Source: an uncultured Collinsella sp.
GTDB lineage: Bacteria > Actinomycetota > Coriobacteriia > Coriobacteriales > Coriobacteriaceae
DNA: 36,414 nucleotides
NCBI GenBank assembly: GCA_959605475.1
Contig: CAUHFS010000022.1
Span: 1-36,414, forward strand
Reading direction: 5' to 3'
The translations under genes and the position numbers were made by a program. How positions within the stretch are numbered: the first letter of the stretch is position 1; each line of letters starts with the position of its first letter. Under the pieces are notes generated by a model. That model was not told the DNA's origin, searched no databases, and saw only the letters and a list, made by a program, of their open reading frames with translations. This document shows, one piece after another, positions 1 through 7,873 of the stretch.

Positions 1-8
1 CACGCAAA

Positions 9-31
9 GGAAAGCACTTAATGTGCTTTCC
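9..31. repeat. Perfect 9-bp inverted repeat (hairpin)
   Basis: GGAAAGCAC and GTGCTTTCC flank a 5-base loop. There is no T-run on the plus side; on the minus strand the stem is followed by TTTGCG, so it may be a weak terminator for a gene lying to the left and read leftward. Its role is not established. Confidence 0.4.
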
Positions 32-125
32 GTCTTGCGCAGGACTGTAGAGCAGCAAACTTAACCCCCGCCCTCAGCCCCGGAGACCCTCCCGGAGGGA
101 CCGAAAAATTTTTTCAAAAAAGTTG

Positions 126-155
126 TTGCGCGCCGGACAGACTTCTGTGTATACT
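126..155 (+). promoter_or_regulatory. Candidate promoter of tRNA-Asp
   Basis: TTGCGC at 126-131 and TATACT at 150-155 are separated by 18 bases, and the tRNA begins 46 bases after the -10 box. The -10 is strong and the -35 keeps the TTG. Confidence 0.5.
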
Positions 156-201
156 AATCCCCGCAGCGCACGCGAGCGGAAACAAACGCGAACGTCTGCC
201 T

Positions 202-279
<78 letters not shown>

Positions 280-290
280 ACGCAATTAAA

Positions 291-315
291 GCCACGTCTT
301 CGGACGTGGCTTTTT
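291..315 (+). terminator. Rho-independent terminator of tRNA-Asp
   Basis: A perfect 8-bp stem, GCCACGTC with GACGTGGC, closes a TTCG tetraloop and is followed by TTTTT at 311-315. It lies 11 bases after the tRNA. Confidence 0.93.
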
Positions 316-449
316 GCGTTTGATACACTTTGTTTCGATAGAACGATCGCCCTGATGCATCTTTTCCCAGAATCCCCGCGCCTTCGGGAACGCAAGTAAA
401 ATCCAGTAAGTATATCTGTCTAAACAACAGCTTTGTTGCGCAACACCTG

Positions 450-478
450 TTCAACGAGACAGGGGGTTAGGTTATACT
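450..478 (+). promoter_or_regulatory. Candidate promoter of the Rrf2 regulator
   Basis: TATACT at 473-478 is a good -10 box. TTCAAC at 450-455 is a weak -35 at 17-base spacing. The transcript would have a leader of about 155 bases. The rest of 316-638 holds no convincing gene. Confidence 0.4.
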
Positions 479-638
479 AAATTGCACTGTGCGCCGCATC
501 TGATGCATTTCGCTCCAAGCGCGGCACTCAGTGGATATCCGATTTACCATTTGGATGTCCTGGCGGTCATTTAGCGTCTCGACACAAGCTCGGCCCCGGA
601 GCTCGTTCGAGCTGTTCGTATTCCTTGAAAGGGGAAAA

Positions 639-1124
639 ATGGACATATCGAGGAAGACTGATTACGCCCTTCGTATGCTGGCGATGCTTGCCGAGGATCC
701 GGAGTGTTTGCTTTCTGTTCGCACCGCTGCCGAAGAGGTCAATGTCCCGTATTCTTTTGCCCGCTCGATTCAGCACGGTTTGGTCCAGGCCGGTATTGTG
801 GAGAGCCTGCGTGGCGTCCACGGTGGCATGCGTCTCAAGGTCAGTCCGGACGACGTCACTATCCGCCAGGTCGTCGAGGCCGTTCAGGGTCCTATGGTTA
901 TGAACGATTGCACCGCGCCTGATGGTGACTGTGCGCGCATGGGCGCGTGCTGCTATCATCCACTGTGGGCCGGAGCTCAGGCGTTGATGCGCGACTACCT
1001 CGATTCCGTTTCGCTCGGCGACATCGTCGCTCACCGCCAGTTCCCGGCCGTCGATCCCAAGTTCGCCGACCGCGAAGCGTTTCCCGAGTACGCCACCTGC
1101 GCGTGCGCTTACCGGGAGGAATAG
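639..1124 (+). CDS. Rrf2-family transcriptional regulator, probable Fe-S sensor
   Basis: The product is 161 residues, the usual length of the family (IscR, NsrR, RirA). The N-terminus (MDISRKTDYALRML) and the following winged-helix region with SVRTAAEEVNVPYSFARSIQ are typical Rrf2. Three cysteines spaced C-X6-C-X5-C, about residues 90-103 (DCTAPDGDCARMGACC), match the cluster-binding position of IscR-type proteins, so it probably binds an iron-sulfur cluster and senses redox, iron or NO. ATG 639 is chosen over the in-frame ATG at 531 because AAAGGGG lies 4 bases upstream of it and conserved Rrf2 sequence starts there. A MutY-like gene starts 21 bases downstream, suggesting co-transcription. 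The DNA target is unknown. Confidence 0.88.
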   Translation: MDISRKTDYALRMLAMLAEDPECLLSVRTAAEEVNVPYSFARSIQHGLVQAGIVESLRGVHGGMRLKVSPDDVTIRQVVEAVQGPMVMNDCTAPDGDCARMGACCYHPLWAGAQALMRDYLDSVSLGDIVAHRQFPAVDPKFADREAFPEYATCACAYREE

Positions 1125-1145
1125 CGCCGCATAAGGAGCATAGCC

Positions 1146-2051
1146 ATGATTCAGGACCCCTTTCGTTCGATGATTCGTTCGGAAGGGGTCCTGCGTTATC
1201 GCGACCTTCCGTGGCGCCGCACACGCGATCCGTACATCATTTGGCTTTCTGAGGTCATGCTGCAGCAAACGCAGGTGCCGCGCGTGGAGGCGCGCATGCC
1301 GGTGTGGCTCGATCGTTTTCCGACTGTGCAGGCGCTTGCCCAGGCCGCGCCTTCCGATGTTTTGGACGCTTGGCAGGGGATGGGCTACAACCGACGCGCT
1401 CTGGCGCTCCACAAGGCCGCCCAGCGCGTTGTAGAGGACTGGGACGGGGAGTTTCCGCACGAGACACGTGACTTGGTCGCTCTTCCTGGTATTGGCCCGG
1501 CAACGGCGCAGGGTATCCGGTCGTTTGCGTTTGATCTTCCGGGCGTGTATCTGGAGACCAACGTGCGCACGGTCTTTCTGCATCACTTCTTTCCCGATGT
1601 GCCGGCCGTTCCCGATCGCGAGCTGGTGCCGCTGATCCAAGCCGCCTGTCCGGCGGCCCCCGGTGCGTCGGCGGACGAGATCGCGCCCTTTGCCATGCCG
1701 CTCGATGATGCCGACACGCCGCGCGCGTGGTATTACGCGTTGCTAGATTGCGGCGCGCATCTTAAAAAGACGCTGCCCAATCCGTCCAGGCGGTCGGCGG
1801 GCTATAGCCGTCAGTCCAAGTTTGAGGGCTCGCGTCGCCAAAAGCGCGCCCACATTGTGCGCATGCTGCTGGCGGCGCGCGATGGGCAGCCTGCGGGCAT
1901 TACGGTTGATGAAGCTGTTACAGGCGTTAACGAGATGGAGACGGCAGCCGGTCGCGGGCCGGTCGAGTGCGACTTGATCGCGGGCATTCTAGCCGACTTG
2001 GAGCGCGAGGGCTTTTGCCGAGCCGAGGACGATCGTTGGTTGAGTGTGTAG
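1146..2051 (+). CDS. MutY-like HhH-GPD DNA glycosylase lacking the Fe-S cluster
   Basis: This is a 301-residue base-excision-repair glycosylase related to adenine glycosylase MutY. SEVMLQQTQV carries Glu36, equivalent to the MutY catalytic Glu, and LPGIGPATA (about 113-121) is the helix-hairpin-helix. The conserved catalytic Asp of HhH-GPD enzymes is replaced by Glu137 (LETNVRTV). The C-X6-C-X2-C-X5-C cluster loop of MutY and Nth is absent; that region reads CGAHLKKTLPNPSRRS and later QSKFEGSRRQ. No NUDIX-like 8-oxoguanine recognition domain follows; the tail is only a short winged-helix-like region. It resembles a subgroup usually labelled A/G-specific adenine glycosylase in anaerobes, so the base specificity is uncertain. 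AAGGAG precedes the ATG. It sits 21 bases after the Rrf2 gene. Confidence 0.8.
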   Translation: MIQDPFRSMIRSEGVLRYRDLPWRRTRDPYIIWLSEVMLQQTQVPRVEARMPVWLDRFPTVQALAQAAPSDVLDAWQGMGYNRRALALHKAAQRVVEDWDGEFPHETRDLVALPGIGPATAQGIRSFAFDLPGVYLETNVRTVFLHHFFPDVPAVPDRELVPLIQAACPAAPGASADEIAPFAMPLDDADTPRAWYYALLDCGAHLKKTLPNPSRRSAGYSRQSKFEGSRRQKRAHIVRMLLAARDGQPAGITVDEAVTGVNEMETAAGRGPVECDLIAGILADLEREGFCRAEDDRWLSV

Positions 2052-2165
2052 CCCGCTCAAATCTGAAGAACGGGATTGTAAGGTTTAAATTCTCGGCTTA
2101 AGGGCATCCTAAAGGCGAGGCCGCTTGAAGCCTACGGGCGGCATGCGTTGAAGGGAAGTACACCT

Positions 2166-2705
2166 ATGGATTTTGAGAACTCCCAAACCAAGAAGAACCT
2201 CGAGACCGCTTTTGCCGGTGAGTCTCAGGCACACACCAAGTATCGCTACTATGCATCCAAGGCCAAGAAGGACGGCTACGTTCAGATCTCGAACATCTTT
2301 GCCGAGACCGCTGGCAACGAGTCCGAGCACGCCAAACTGTGGTTTAAGTATCTGCACGATGGCGCCGTCCCCGATACCCTGGACAATCTGCGCGATGCCG
2401 CCGCGGGTGAGAACTACGAGTGGACCACGATGTACGACGAGTTTGCCAAGACCGCCGAGGAAGAGGGCTTTGCCGAGATTGCCGCAAAGTTCCGTGGTGT
2501 CGCCGCCGTCGAGAAGGCCCACGAGGAGCGCTACAACAAGCTCGTCGAGCGCATCGAGTCGGGCGAGGTGTTTGAGCGTGAGGGCGTAAAGGTGTGGAAG
2601 TGCCTGAACTGCGGGCACCTGCACGTTGGTGCCGAGGCGCCTGAGGTGTGCCCGGTGTGCAACCACCCGAAGGCGTACTTTGAGGAGCAGGTGGTGAACT
2701 ACTAG
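2166..2705 (+). CDS. rbr: Rubrerythrin
   Basis: Rubrerythrin is a cytoplasmic non-heme iron peroxidase that reduces hydrogen peroxide in anaerobes, usually fed by rubredoxin. The 179 residues comprise a ferritin-like four-helix diiron domain (about 1-135) with glutamates in AGES, NESEHA and VEKAHEERY (E52-x-x-H55 and E116-x-x-H119 type pairs). A C-terminal rubredoxin-like domain follows, with C146-x2-C149 and C162-x2-C165. ATG 2166 is used because AAGGGAAG lies 7 bases upstream; an upstream in-frame TTG at 2148 has no ribosome site. It appears to be a single-gene unit followed by a large palindrome. Confidence 0.96.
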   Translation: MDFENSQTKKNLETAFAGESQAHTKYRYYASKAKKDGYVQISNIFAETAGNESEHAKLWFKYLHDGAVPDTLDNLRDAAAGENYEWTTMYDEFAKTAEEEGFAEIAAKFRGVAAVEKAHEERYNKLVERIESGEVFEREGVKVWKCLNCGHLHVGAEAPEVCPVCNHPKAYFEEQVVNY

Positions 2706-2726
2706 CGCGTGACGCTAGCGTGAGCT

Positions 2727-2812
2727 GGGCCGGGAGGGCCGGACTACCTTCCCTCCTCGCTCACGGCTTCGCAGGGTCGCGTTGAGGGAAGGTAATCCGG
2801 CCCTCCCGGCCC
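2727..2812 (+). repeat. Long palindrome after rubrerythrin, possible terminator
   Basis: Arms of 29 bases (2727-2755 and 2784-2812) are inverted copies with a single mismatch, around a 28-base loop. The stem is GC-rich and could end rbr transcription, but no T-run follows. A second hairpin with a T-run lies at 2863-2893. Confidence 0.7.
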
Positions 2813-2862
2813 GCTTTGGGTCGTCGCGTGCTCGTTACAGAAAAGCTGATATTAAAGGTTGT

Positions 2863-2893
2863 GTGCCGCCCCTTTTTGGGACGGCACGTTTTT
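2863..2893 (+). terminator. Rho-independent terminator
   Basis: GTGCCGCCCC pairs with GGGACGGCAC (one mismatch) around a TTTTT loop and is followed by G and TTTTT at 2889-2893. It probably backs up the palindrome after rubrerythrin. I see no gene in 2894-3144. Confidence 0.75.
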
Positions 2894-3144
2894 GTGGGGT
2901 CCCGGTCTCCACAATTTTCGTCAAGCTATTGGTTAGATTTTGGTCAGTTGGCGTAAGGGCGGAAGGCCAAAAGATTGTTGGCGAAAAAAGCTCAGAGAAA
3001 GTGCTGGTAGGGGAGTTGTTGAGCTTTTCGACAGCTTTTGAGCAAAAGAAACTTTGTGGCTATTGCCGGCGATTGCGTTGTCGCGGTCATGGCGGTGCGG
3101 GATGCTGGTCGTAAGCGTCGAATGCTCCGATTTTGGAGGCCAGC

Positions 3145-3579
3145 ATGGATCTGTTTCTTGAGACTCCGCAGCAACAAGCTGAGCGCATGCTGCGTCAGCA
3201 GCAACGACTCATGGAGATGCAAATGCAAGGGGTTGCCAACCAGGCGCCCGTGCAAAACGTCGTGCCCGCTGCTGTACCTGCAGCTGTGCCCGGGTGTGAA
3301 TCGGCGCCAGAGGCCTATTCCGTACAGCAAGATTCATATGCGCAGGAGCTCGCGTTCGACAAGCATCGTGCGCGTCGCCGTCGCTGGGCCCAGCGCCTGC
3401 GTACGTTGGCGATGATCGTGCTCATCCCGTTGGGGCTTGCGGCCATCTTTCTGGCGTCGTATGCCCTCACGTGCATCCTCAACGGCGCCTCGCCCAATGA
3501 GGTACTTCAGCACTTGGCAGCTCTTGGTCAGCGCTTGGGGGATGTCGCAGCAACCATCCGCGCCAGCTGGGAGAGCTAG
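3145..3579 (+). CDS. Small single-pass membrane protein of unknown function
   Basis: The 144-residue product is not recognised. The N-terminal half is rich in Gln, Met and Ala (LETPQQQAERMLRQQQRLM), then comes a basic patch HRARRRRWAQRLR and one strong hydrophobic segment at about residues 91-116 (TLAMIVLIPLGLAAIFLASY), followed by a short C-terminal tail. The positive-inside rule would put the N-terminal half in the cytoplasm. ATG 3145 is preceded by GGAGG at 5 bases. It lies 123 bases before rmuC in the same orientation; a functional link is not shown. Confidence 0.6.
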   Translation: MDLFLETPQQQAERMLRQQQRLMEMQMQGVANQAPVQNVVPAAVPAAVPGCESAPEAYSVQQDSYAQELAFDKHRARRRRWAQRLRTLAMIVLIPLGLAAIFLASYALTCILNGASPNEVLQHLAALGQRLGDVAATIRASWES

Positions 3580-3702
3580 CGGACCAGCACCCATAGCGCA
3601 AAGGTAACTTGTCTGCGCTCGATTGGACATGAACTGCGTTTGACAGGGTAAGATTGATCGCGGCTTTGATTGGTGCTCGATTGGGTTTGTTGGGCGGAGT
3701 TT

Positions 3703-5058
3703 ATGTCTGCTATTGATATTGTGCTTGTTGTGATCGCCTTGGTGGCGGTGGGGGTTGCTGTGGCTTGCGCCCTCCAGCTCAAGAGCCTGCGTGCCGAGTT
3801 GCGGGAGCGTGGCGACAGTAGCGCGGAAACGCTGACAGCACTCGAGCAGGCCAACAACGCGCTCGATGCCCTGAACGTCGCGCTGGCCGAAACTCGCCGC
3901 ACGGCCAATGCCATCGCGCAGCAGCAGACGACAGATGCGGCCGTGGAGCAGCAACGTTACCTGACCATCGCACGCGAGTTTTCGCAAGCTGGTGACCGGA
4001 TGGATGACCTGCGCCGCGAGACGGCCCAACAGCTCGGCGCCAATCGCGAGGGCATCGAGCGTCGCCTGGACAAGGTGCGCGAGACGGTCGATGCTCAGCT
4101 GGGCGCCATCCGCAAAGACAACAACGTGCAGCTCGATCAGATGCGCGCGACGGTGGACGAGAAGCTCTCCCGCACGCTCAACGACCGACTGTCGGCATCG
4201 TTTAAGCAGGTGAGCGACCAGCTCGAGGCCGTGTATAAGGGCCTGGGCGATATGCAATCTATCGCCACCGGCGTAGGCGACCTCAAGCGTGTGCTGGGCA
4301 ATGTAAAAGCGCGCGGCATTTTGGGCGAGGTGCAGCTGGGTGCAATTCTGGCGGACATCCTTACACCCGACCAGTATCTGGAAAACGTCGCCACCAAGCC
4401 CGGTGCCTCGGAGCGCGTTGAGTTTGCCGTCAAGCTGCCGGTGGACGAGGGCGACCCCGTGCTGCTGCCGATTGACTCCAAGTTTCCGGGCGACGCGTAC
4501 GAGCATCTGCTCGACGCACAGGAGTCGGGCGACGCTGAGGCCGTCGCCGCCGCACGCAAGACGCTCGATATGATGGTGAAGCGCGAGGCAAAGGACATTT
4601 GCGAGAAGTACCTGAGCGTGCCCGCGACCACCAACTTTGGCATTATGTTCGTTCCGTTTGAGGGGCTGTACGCTGAGGTCGTCAGCCGCCCCGGGCTTAT
4701 CGAGACCCTGGGCCGCGACTATCACGTCAACGTTGCCGGCCCTAGCACCATGGCGGCCATTCTCAACAGCCTGCAGATGAGTTACCAAACGTTTAAGCTG
4801 CAAAAACGCACCGACGATGTACTGCGCGTGCTCTCCGCTGTCAAGGCCGAGCTGCCGCGCTATCAAAAGGCGCTGCGCCGCGCCCAGCAGCAGATCGAGA
4901 CCGCGGGCAAAACGGTCGAGGGTATCATTACCACGCGCACCAACGTCATGGAGCGCAAGCTCAAGGACATCGACGCGCTGGAAGACGCCGACCAAGCCGA
5001 TGAGATCTTGGGGCTCACGCCCGCGGGCCTTCCCACAGACCAAGAAGACGAGGACTAA
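3703..5058 (+). CDS. rmuC: RmuC family DNA recombination protein
   Basis: RmuC-family proteins carry a PD-(D/E)XK-like nuclease domain and limit recombination between inverted repeats; the exact reaction is poorly defined. The 451 residues start with a hydrophobic anchor (about 4-25, IVLVVIALVAVGVAVACAL), continue as a long coiled coil (about 28-190) and end in the RmuC core with KRVLGNVKARGILGEVQLG and VLLPIDSKFPGDAYEHLL, both typical of the family. ATG 3703 begins just before the anchor; GGAG lies only 3 bases upstream. A strong terminator follows at 5071-5110. Confidence 0.93.
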   Translation: MSAIDIVLVVIALVAVGVAVACALQLKSLRAELRERGDSSAETLTALEQANNALDALNVALAETRRTANAIAQQQTTDAAVEQQRYLTIAREFSQAGDRMDDLRRETAQQLGANREGIERRLDKVRETVDAQLGAIRKDNNVQLDQMRATVDEKLSRTLNDRLSASFKQVSDQLEAVYKGLGDMQSIATGVGDLKRVLGNVKARGILGEVQLGAILADILTPDQYLENVATKPGASERVEFAVKLPVDEGDPVLLPIDSKFPGDAYEHLLDAQESGDAEAVAAARKTLDMMVKREAKDICEKYLSVPATTNFGIMFVPFEGLYAEVVSRPGLIETLGRDYHVNVAGPSTMAAILNSLQMSYQTFKLQKRTDDVLRVLSAVKAELPRYQKALRRAQQQIETAGKTVEGIITTRTNVMERKLKDIDALEDADQADEILGLTPAGLPTDQEDED

Positions 5059-5070
5059 TTGCAACAAGAC

Positions 5071-5110
5071 GGCGGGGCGCCGGCGCAAACGCGGGCGCCC
5101 CACCGCTTTT
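5071..5110 (+). terminator. Rho-independent terminator of rmuC
   Basis: GGCGGGGCGCC (5071-5081) pairs with GGCGCCCCACC (5094-5104) with one wobble; TTTT follows at 5107-5110. Confidence 0.82.
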
Positions 5111-5185
5111 CGTATCGCACTTGTCTGAAGCGTGCTCCAATGTGCAACAATGGCGTTTCGCCCTATCAGACGCGAAAGGAAGCCC

Positions 5186-6987
5186 ATGTCCCAGAGAAGC
5201 ACCAGCCCGCTCAGCCGCTCCACCGTGCGCCGCACGCTGCAGCGGTTTTGGGGTGTCACGCGCACGCAGCCGCTGATTGTCTTTCTCTCGGTGTTCTCGT
5301 CGGCGGGCTACATCTTTTTGCTGACGTTTGCCAATACCTATGTGATGGCCCTCATTGTCGACCGTGTTCAAGCCGGTTCCGTGGCGGGTGACCAGGTGTT
5401 TGAGGTCTTCGGCCCCTATATCCTGGCGCTCGTACTCGTTAACCTGGTGGGTCAGATCCTCTCCAAGCTACAGGACTACACCGTCTACAAGCTCGAGATC
5501 GCAGGCAACTATCACCTGGCGCGCCTATGCTTCGACACGCTCTCCAACCAATCCATGACATTTCATACCAGCCGTTTTGGCGGATCGCTTGTGAGCCAGA
5601 CAAGCCGTTTTATGAGCGGCTACACGGGTCTGGTCGACGTGACGGTGTATTCGCTCATCCCCACCATCACCTCGGTCATCTGCACCGTGGCCGCACTCGC
5701 CCCGGTGGTGCCGACGTTTACCGTGATCCTGGTGTGCATCATGGTCGTCTACATTGCGTTTGTCTGGCTTATGTACAAGCGCATCATGCCGCTTTCGGCC
5801 GCGACGTCCGCCGCGCAGAATAAGCTCTCGGGCGTGCTCTCCGACGCGGTCACGAACATCTTGGCCGTCAAGACCTGCGGGCGCGAGGACTTTGAACGTG
5901 ATCTGTTCGACGCCGCCGATCGTGCCGCGCGCGACGCCGAGACGGTCTCGATGCACGCCATGATGCAGCGCAACTTTACGACCTCGGGCCTTATCGTCAT
6001 CACCATGGCCGTGGTGAGTGTGTTCGTGGCGGGCGGCAACGCGTGGTTGGGCATCTCGGCCGGCTCGCTCGTCATGATCTTTACCTACACCTATAACCTC
6101 ACCATGCGTCTGAACTACGTAAGCTCCATGATGCAGCGCATTAACCGCGCGCTGGGCGATGCGGCCGAGATGACGCGCGTACTGGACGAGCCACGTCTGG
6201 TGGCAGACGACGAGAACGCCCCCGAGCTTAAGGTGGGCGAGGGCGCGATTGATTTTGAACACTTGAGCTTTGCCTATCGTGACGCCGCGGCGGGCGAGAG
6301 CGTATTCGACGACTTGACGCTCCATGTGGCGGCGGGCCAGCGCGTGGGCTTGGTGGGCAAATCGGGCTCGGGCAAGACGACGCTTACCAAGCTGTTGCTG
6401 CGCTTGGACGATGTGCAGGGCGGCCGCGTGCTCGTGGACGGCCAGGACGTCTCGCGCTGTACGCAGCAGAGCCTTCGCCGTCAGGTGGCCTACGTGCCAC
6501 AGGAGGCGCTGCTGTTCCACCGCTCCATTCGCGAGAATATCGCCTACGGCCGCCCCGACGCCACCGACGAGCAAATTCGTGAGGCGGCGCGCCTGGCCAA
6601 TGCCCTGGAGTTTATCGACCGCCTGCCCCATGGCTTTGACACCATGGTGGGCGAGCGCGGCGTCAAGCTTTCGGGCGGCCAGCGCCAGCGCGTGGCCATT
6701 GCCCGTGCCATCCTCACCGACGCGCCGATTCTGGTACTCGACGAGGCGACGTCTGCCTCGATAGCGAGTCCGAGGCGTTGGTGCAGGAAGCTCTCGAGAA
6801 CCTGATGCGCGGCCGCACCTCCATTGTGGTGGCGCACCGCCTGTCCACCGTGGCGGCGCTCGACCGCATTGTGGTGCTGACCGATGGCGAGATTGTCGAG
6901 GACGGCACGCATGCGCAGCTTGTCGAGGCGGGTGGCGAGTACGCGAGCCTGTGGAGCCGTCAGACCGGCGCATTCTTGGAGGCGTAA
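5186..6987 (+). pseudogene. ABC exporter (fused TMD-NBD), disrupted by a one-base deletion
   Basis: This is a type I ABC exporter half-transporter: membrane domain first (about six helices, nt 5270-6130), then an ATPase domain with Walker A GKSGSGKTT, the signature LSGGQRQR (from 6668) and Walker B ILVLDEATSA. Directly after Walker B the frame breaks. GCCTCGATAGCGAG at 6755-6768 would read A-L-D-S-E with one more C, as the family requires; here the frame runs to a stop at 6805 after about 16 aberrant residues. The rest of the domain (VQEALENLMRG, the H-loop VAHRLST, and on to 6987) continues intact in the next frame. Restoring one C gives exactly 600 residues. The start ATG 5186 has AAGGA at 5 bases. 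Either a true recent inactivation or a sequencing error in a CCC run. The substrate is unknown. Confidence 0.88.
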
Positions 6988-7050
6988 GCGTCTCGGACGT
7001 GGGACAATTGTGCCCATAAGTTTATTGTGCCGTTGAGTCGAGGAGTCGTT

Positions 7051-7716
7051 ATGCCACGCGAGACCAATGCCGCCAAGCGCGAGCGCGCCATCGAGGTGTG
7101 TGAGCGCTTCAACCGTCGCTATGGCCCGGTCGAGTGCTTTTTGGACCACGAGAATCCCTTCCGCCTGCTGATCGCGGTGCTGCTTTCGGCGCAAACGACC
7201 GATGCGCAGGTCAACAAAGTGACGCCGCGGCTGTTTGCCCAGTGGCCCACGCCCGAGGCCATGGCCGGGGCGAGCGTGGCTGACGTGGCGGACACCATCA
7301 AGTCACTCGGCTTCTACAAGAGCAAAGCCAAGCATGCCGTCGAGGCCGCGCAGATGATTGTCGCCGATTACGGCGGCGAGGTGCCGGCCGACATGAAGGA
7401 ACTCGTGAAGCTGCCGGGCGTGGGACGCAAGACGGCGAACATCGTGCTCAACGTGGGGTATGGCATCGTGGAGGGCATTGCGGTGGACACGCACGTCAAC
7501 CGCATTGCGCACCGCCTGATGCTGAGTCCCAAGACACATGCCAAGGAGCCGCTCAAGACCGAGCAGGATCTGCTCAAGATTTTGCCGCGCGAGTATTGGG
7601 AGTCGGTCAACCACCAGTGGATCACCTTCGGTCGCGAGATCTGCGACGCCCGCAAACCCAAGTGTGACGAGTGTCCGCTGGCAGATTTGTGCCCCAGCGT
7701 GCGCGTAGCGGGGTAG
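7051..7716 (+). CDS. nth: Endonuclease III (DNA glycosylase/AP lyase)
   Basis: Nth excises oxidised pyrimidines and nicks abasic sites in base excision repair. The 221 residues show the helix-hairpin-helix LPGVGRKTAN with catalytic Lys127, the catalytic Asp146 in VDTHVNRI, and a complete [4Fe-4S] loop with Cys198, 205, 208 and 214 (X6, X2, X5 spacing). Contrast this with the MutY-like gene at 1146, which lacks those cysteines. ATG 7051 follows AGGAG at 5 bases. The gene starts 63 bases after the broken ABC exporter and precedes mfd, forming a repair neighbourhood. Confidence 0.97.
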   Translation: MPRETNAAKRERAIEVCERFNRRYGPVECFLDHENPFRLLIAVLLSAQTTDAQVNKVTPRLFAQWPTPEAMAGASVADVADTIKSLGFYKSKAKHAVEAAQMIVADYGGEVPADMKELVKLPGVGRKTANIVLNVGYGIVEGIAVDTHVNRIAHRLMLSPKTHAKEPLKTEQDLLKILPREYWESVNHQWITFGREICDARKPKCDECPLADLCPSVRVAG

Positions 7717-7820
7717 GGCGGAACGCATCTTCGTCTGGCGTTTTTTGCGGGGCTGGGTTTGCCCTTGAGCCGGAGTCCTCTCCATGCGCTACCATGACAG
7801 ACAATGTATTTGACGTACGA

Positions 7821-7848
7821 CCCGCCGAGCTTGCCCCGGCGGGCTTTT
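7821..7848 (+). terminator. Terminator between nth and mfd
   Basis: CCCGCCG (7821-7827) pairs with CGGCGGG (7837-7843) and is followed by CTTTT. It lies only 26 bases before the mfd start. A -10-like TACCAT at 7790-7795 lies upstream of it, so it could act as a leader attenuator for mfd rather than purely as the nth terminator. Confidence 0.6.
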
Positions 7849-7873
7849 GGCGTTGCGATGCCGGAGGAACAGC

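Noticed and set aside
567..1640. Long minus-strand open frame (357 codons) across the Rrf2 and MutY-like genes
   Set aside because: It lies opposite two clearly recognisable genes; the composition is that of antisense high-GC DNA, and there is no ribosome site or family feature.
2782..3114. 110-codon plus-strand frame between rubrerythrin and the small membrane protein
   Set aside because: It spans the arm of a palindrome and a terminator; no ribosome site and no protein-like pattern.
3334..5265. 643-codon minus-strand open frame opposite rmuC
   Set aside because: RmuC on the plus strand is well supported by family motifs; the antisense frame has no recognisable domain.
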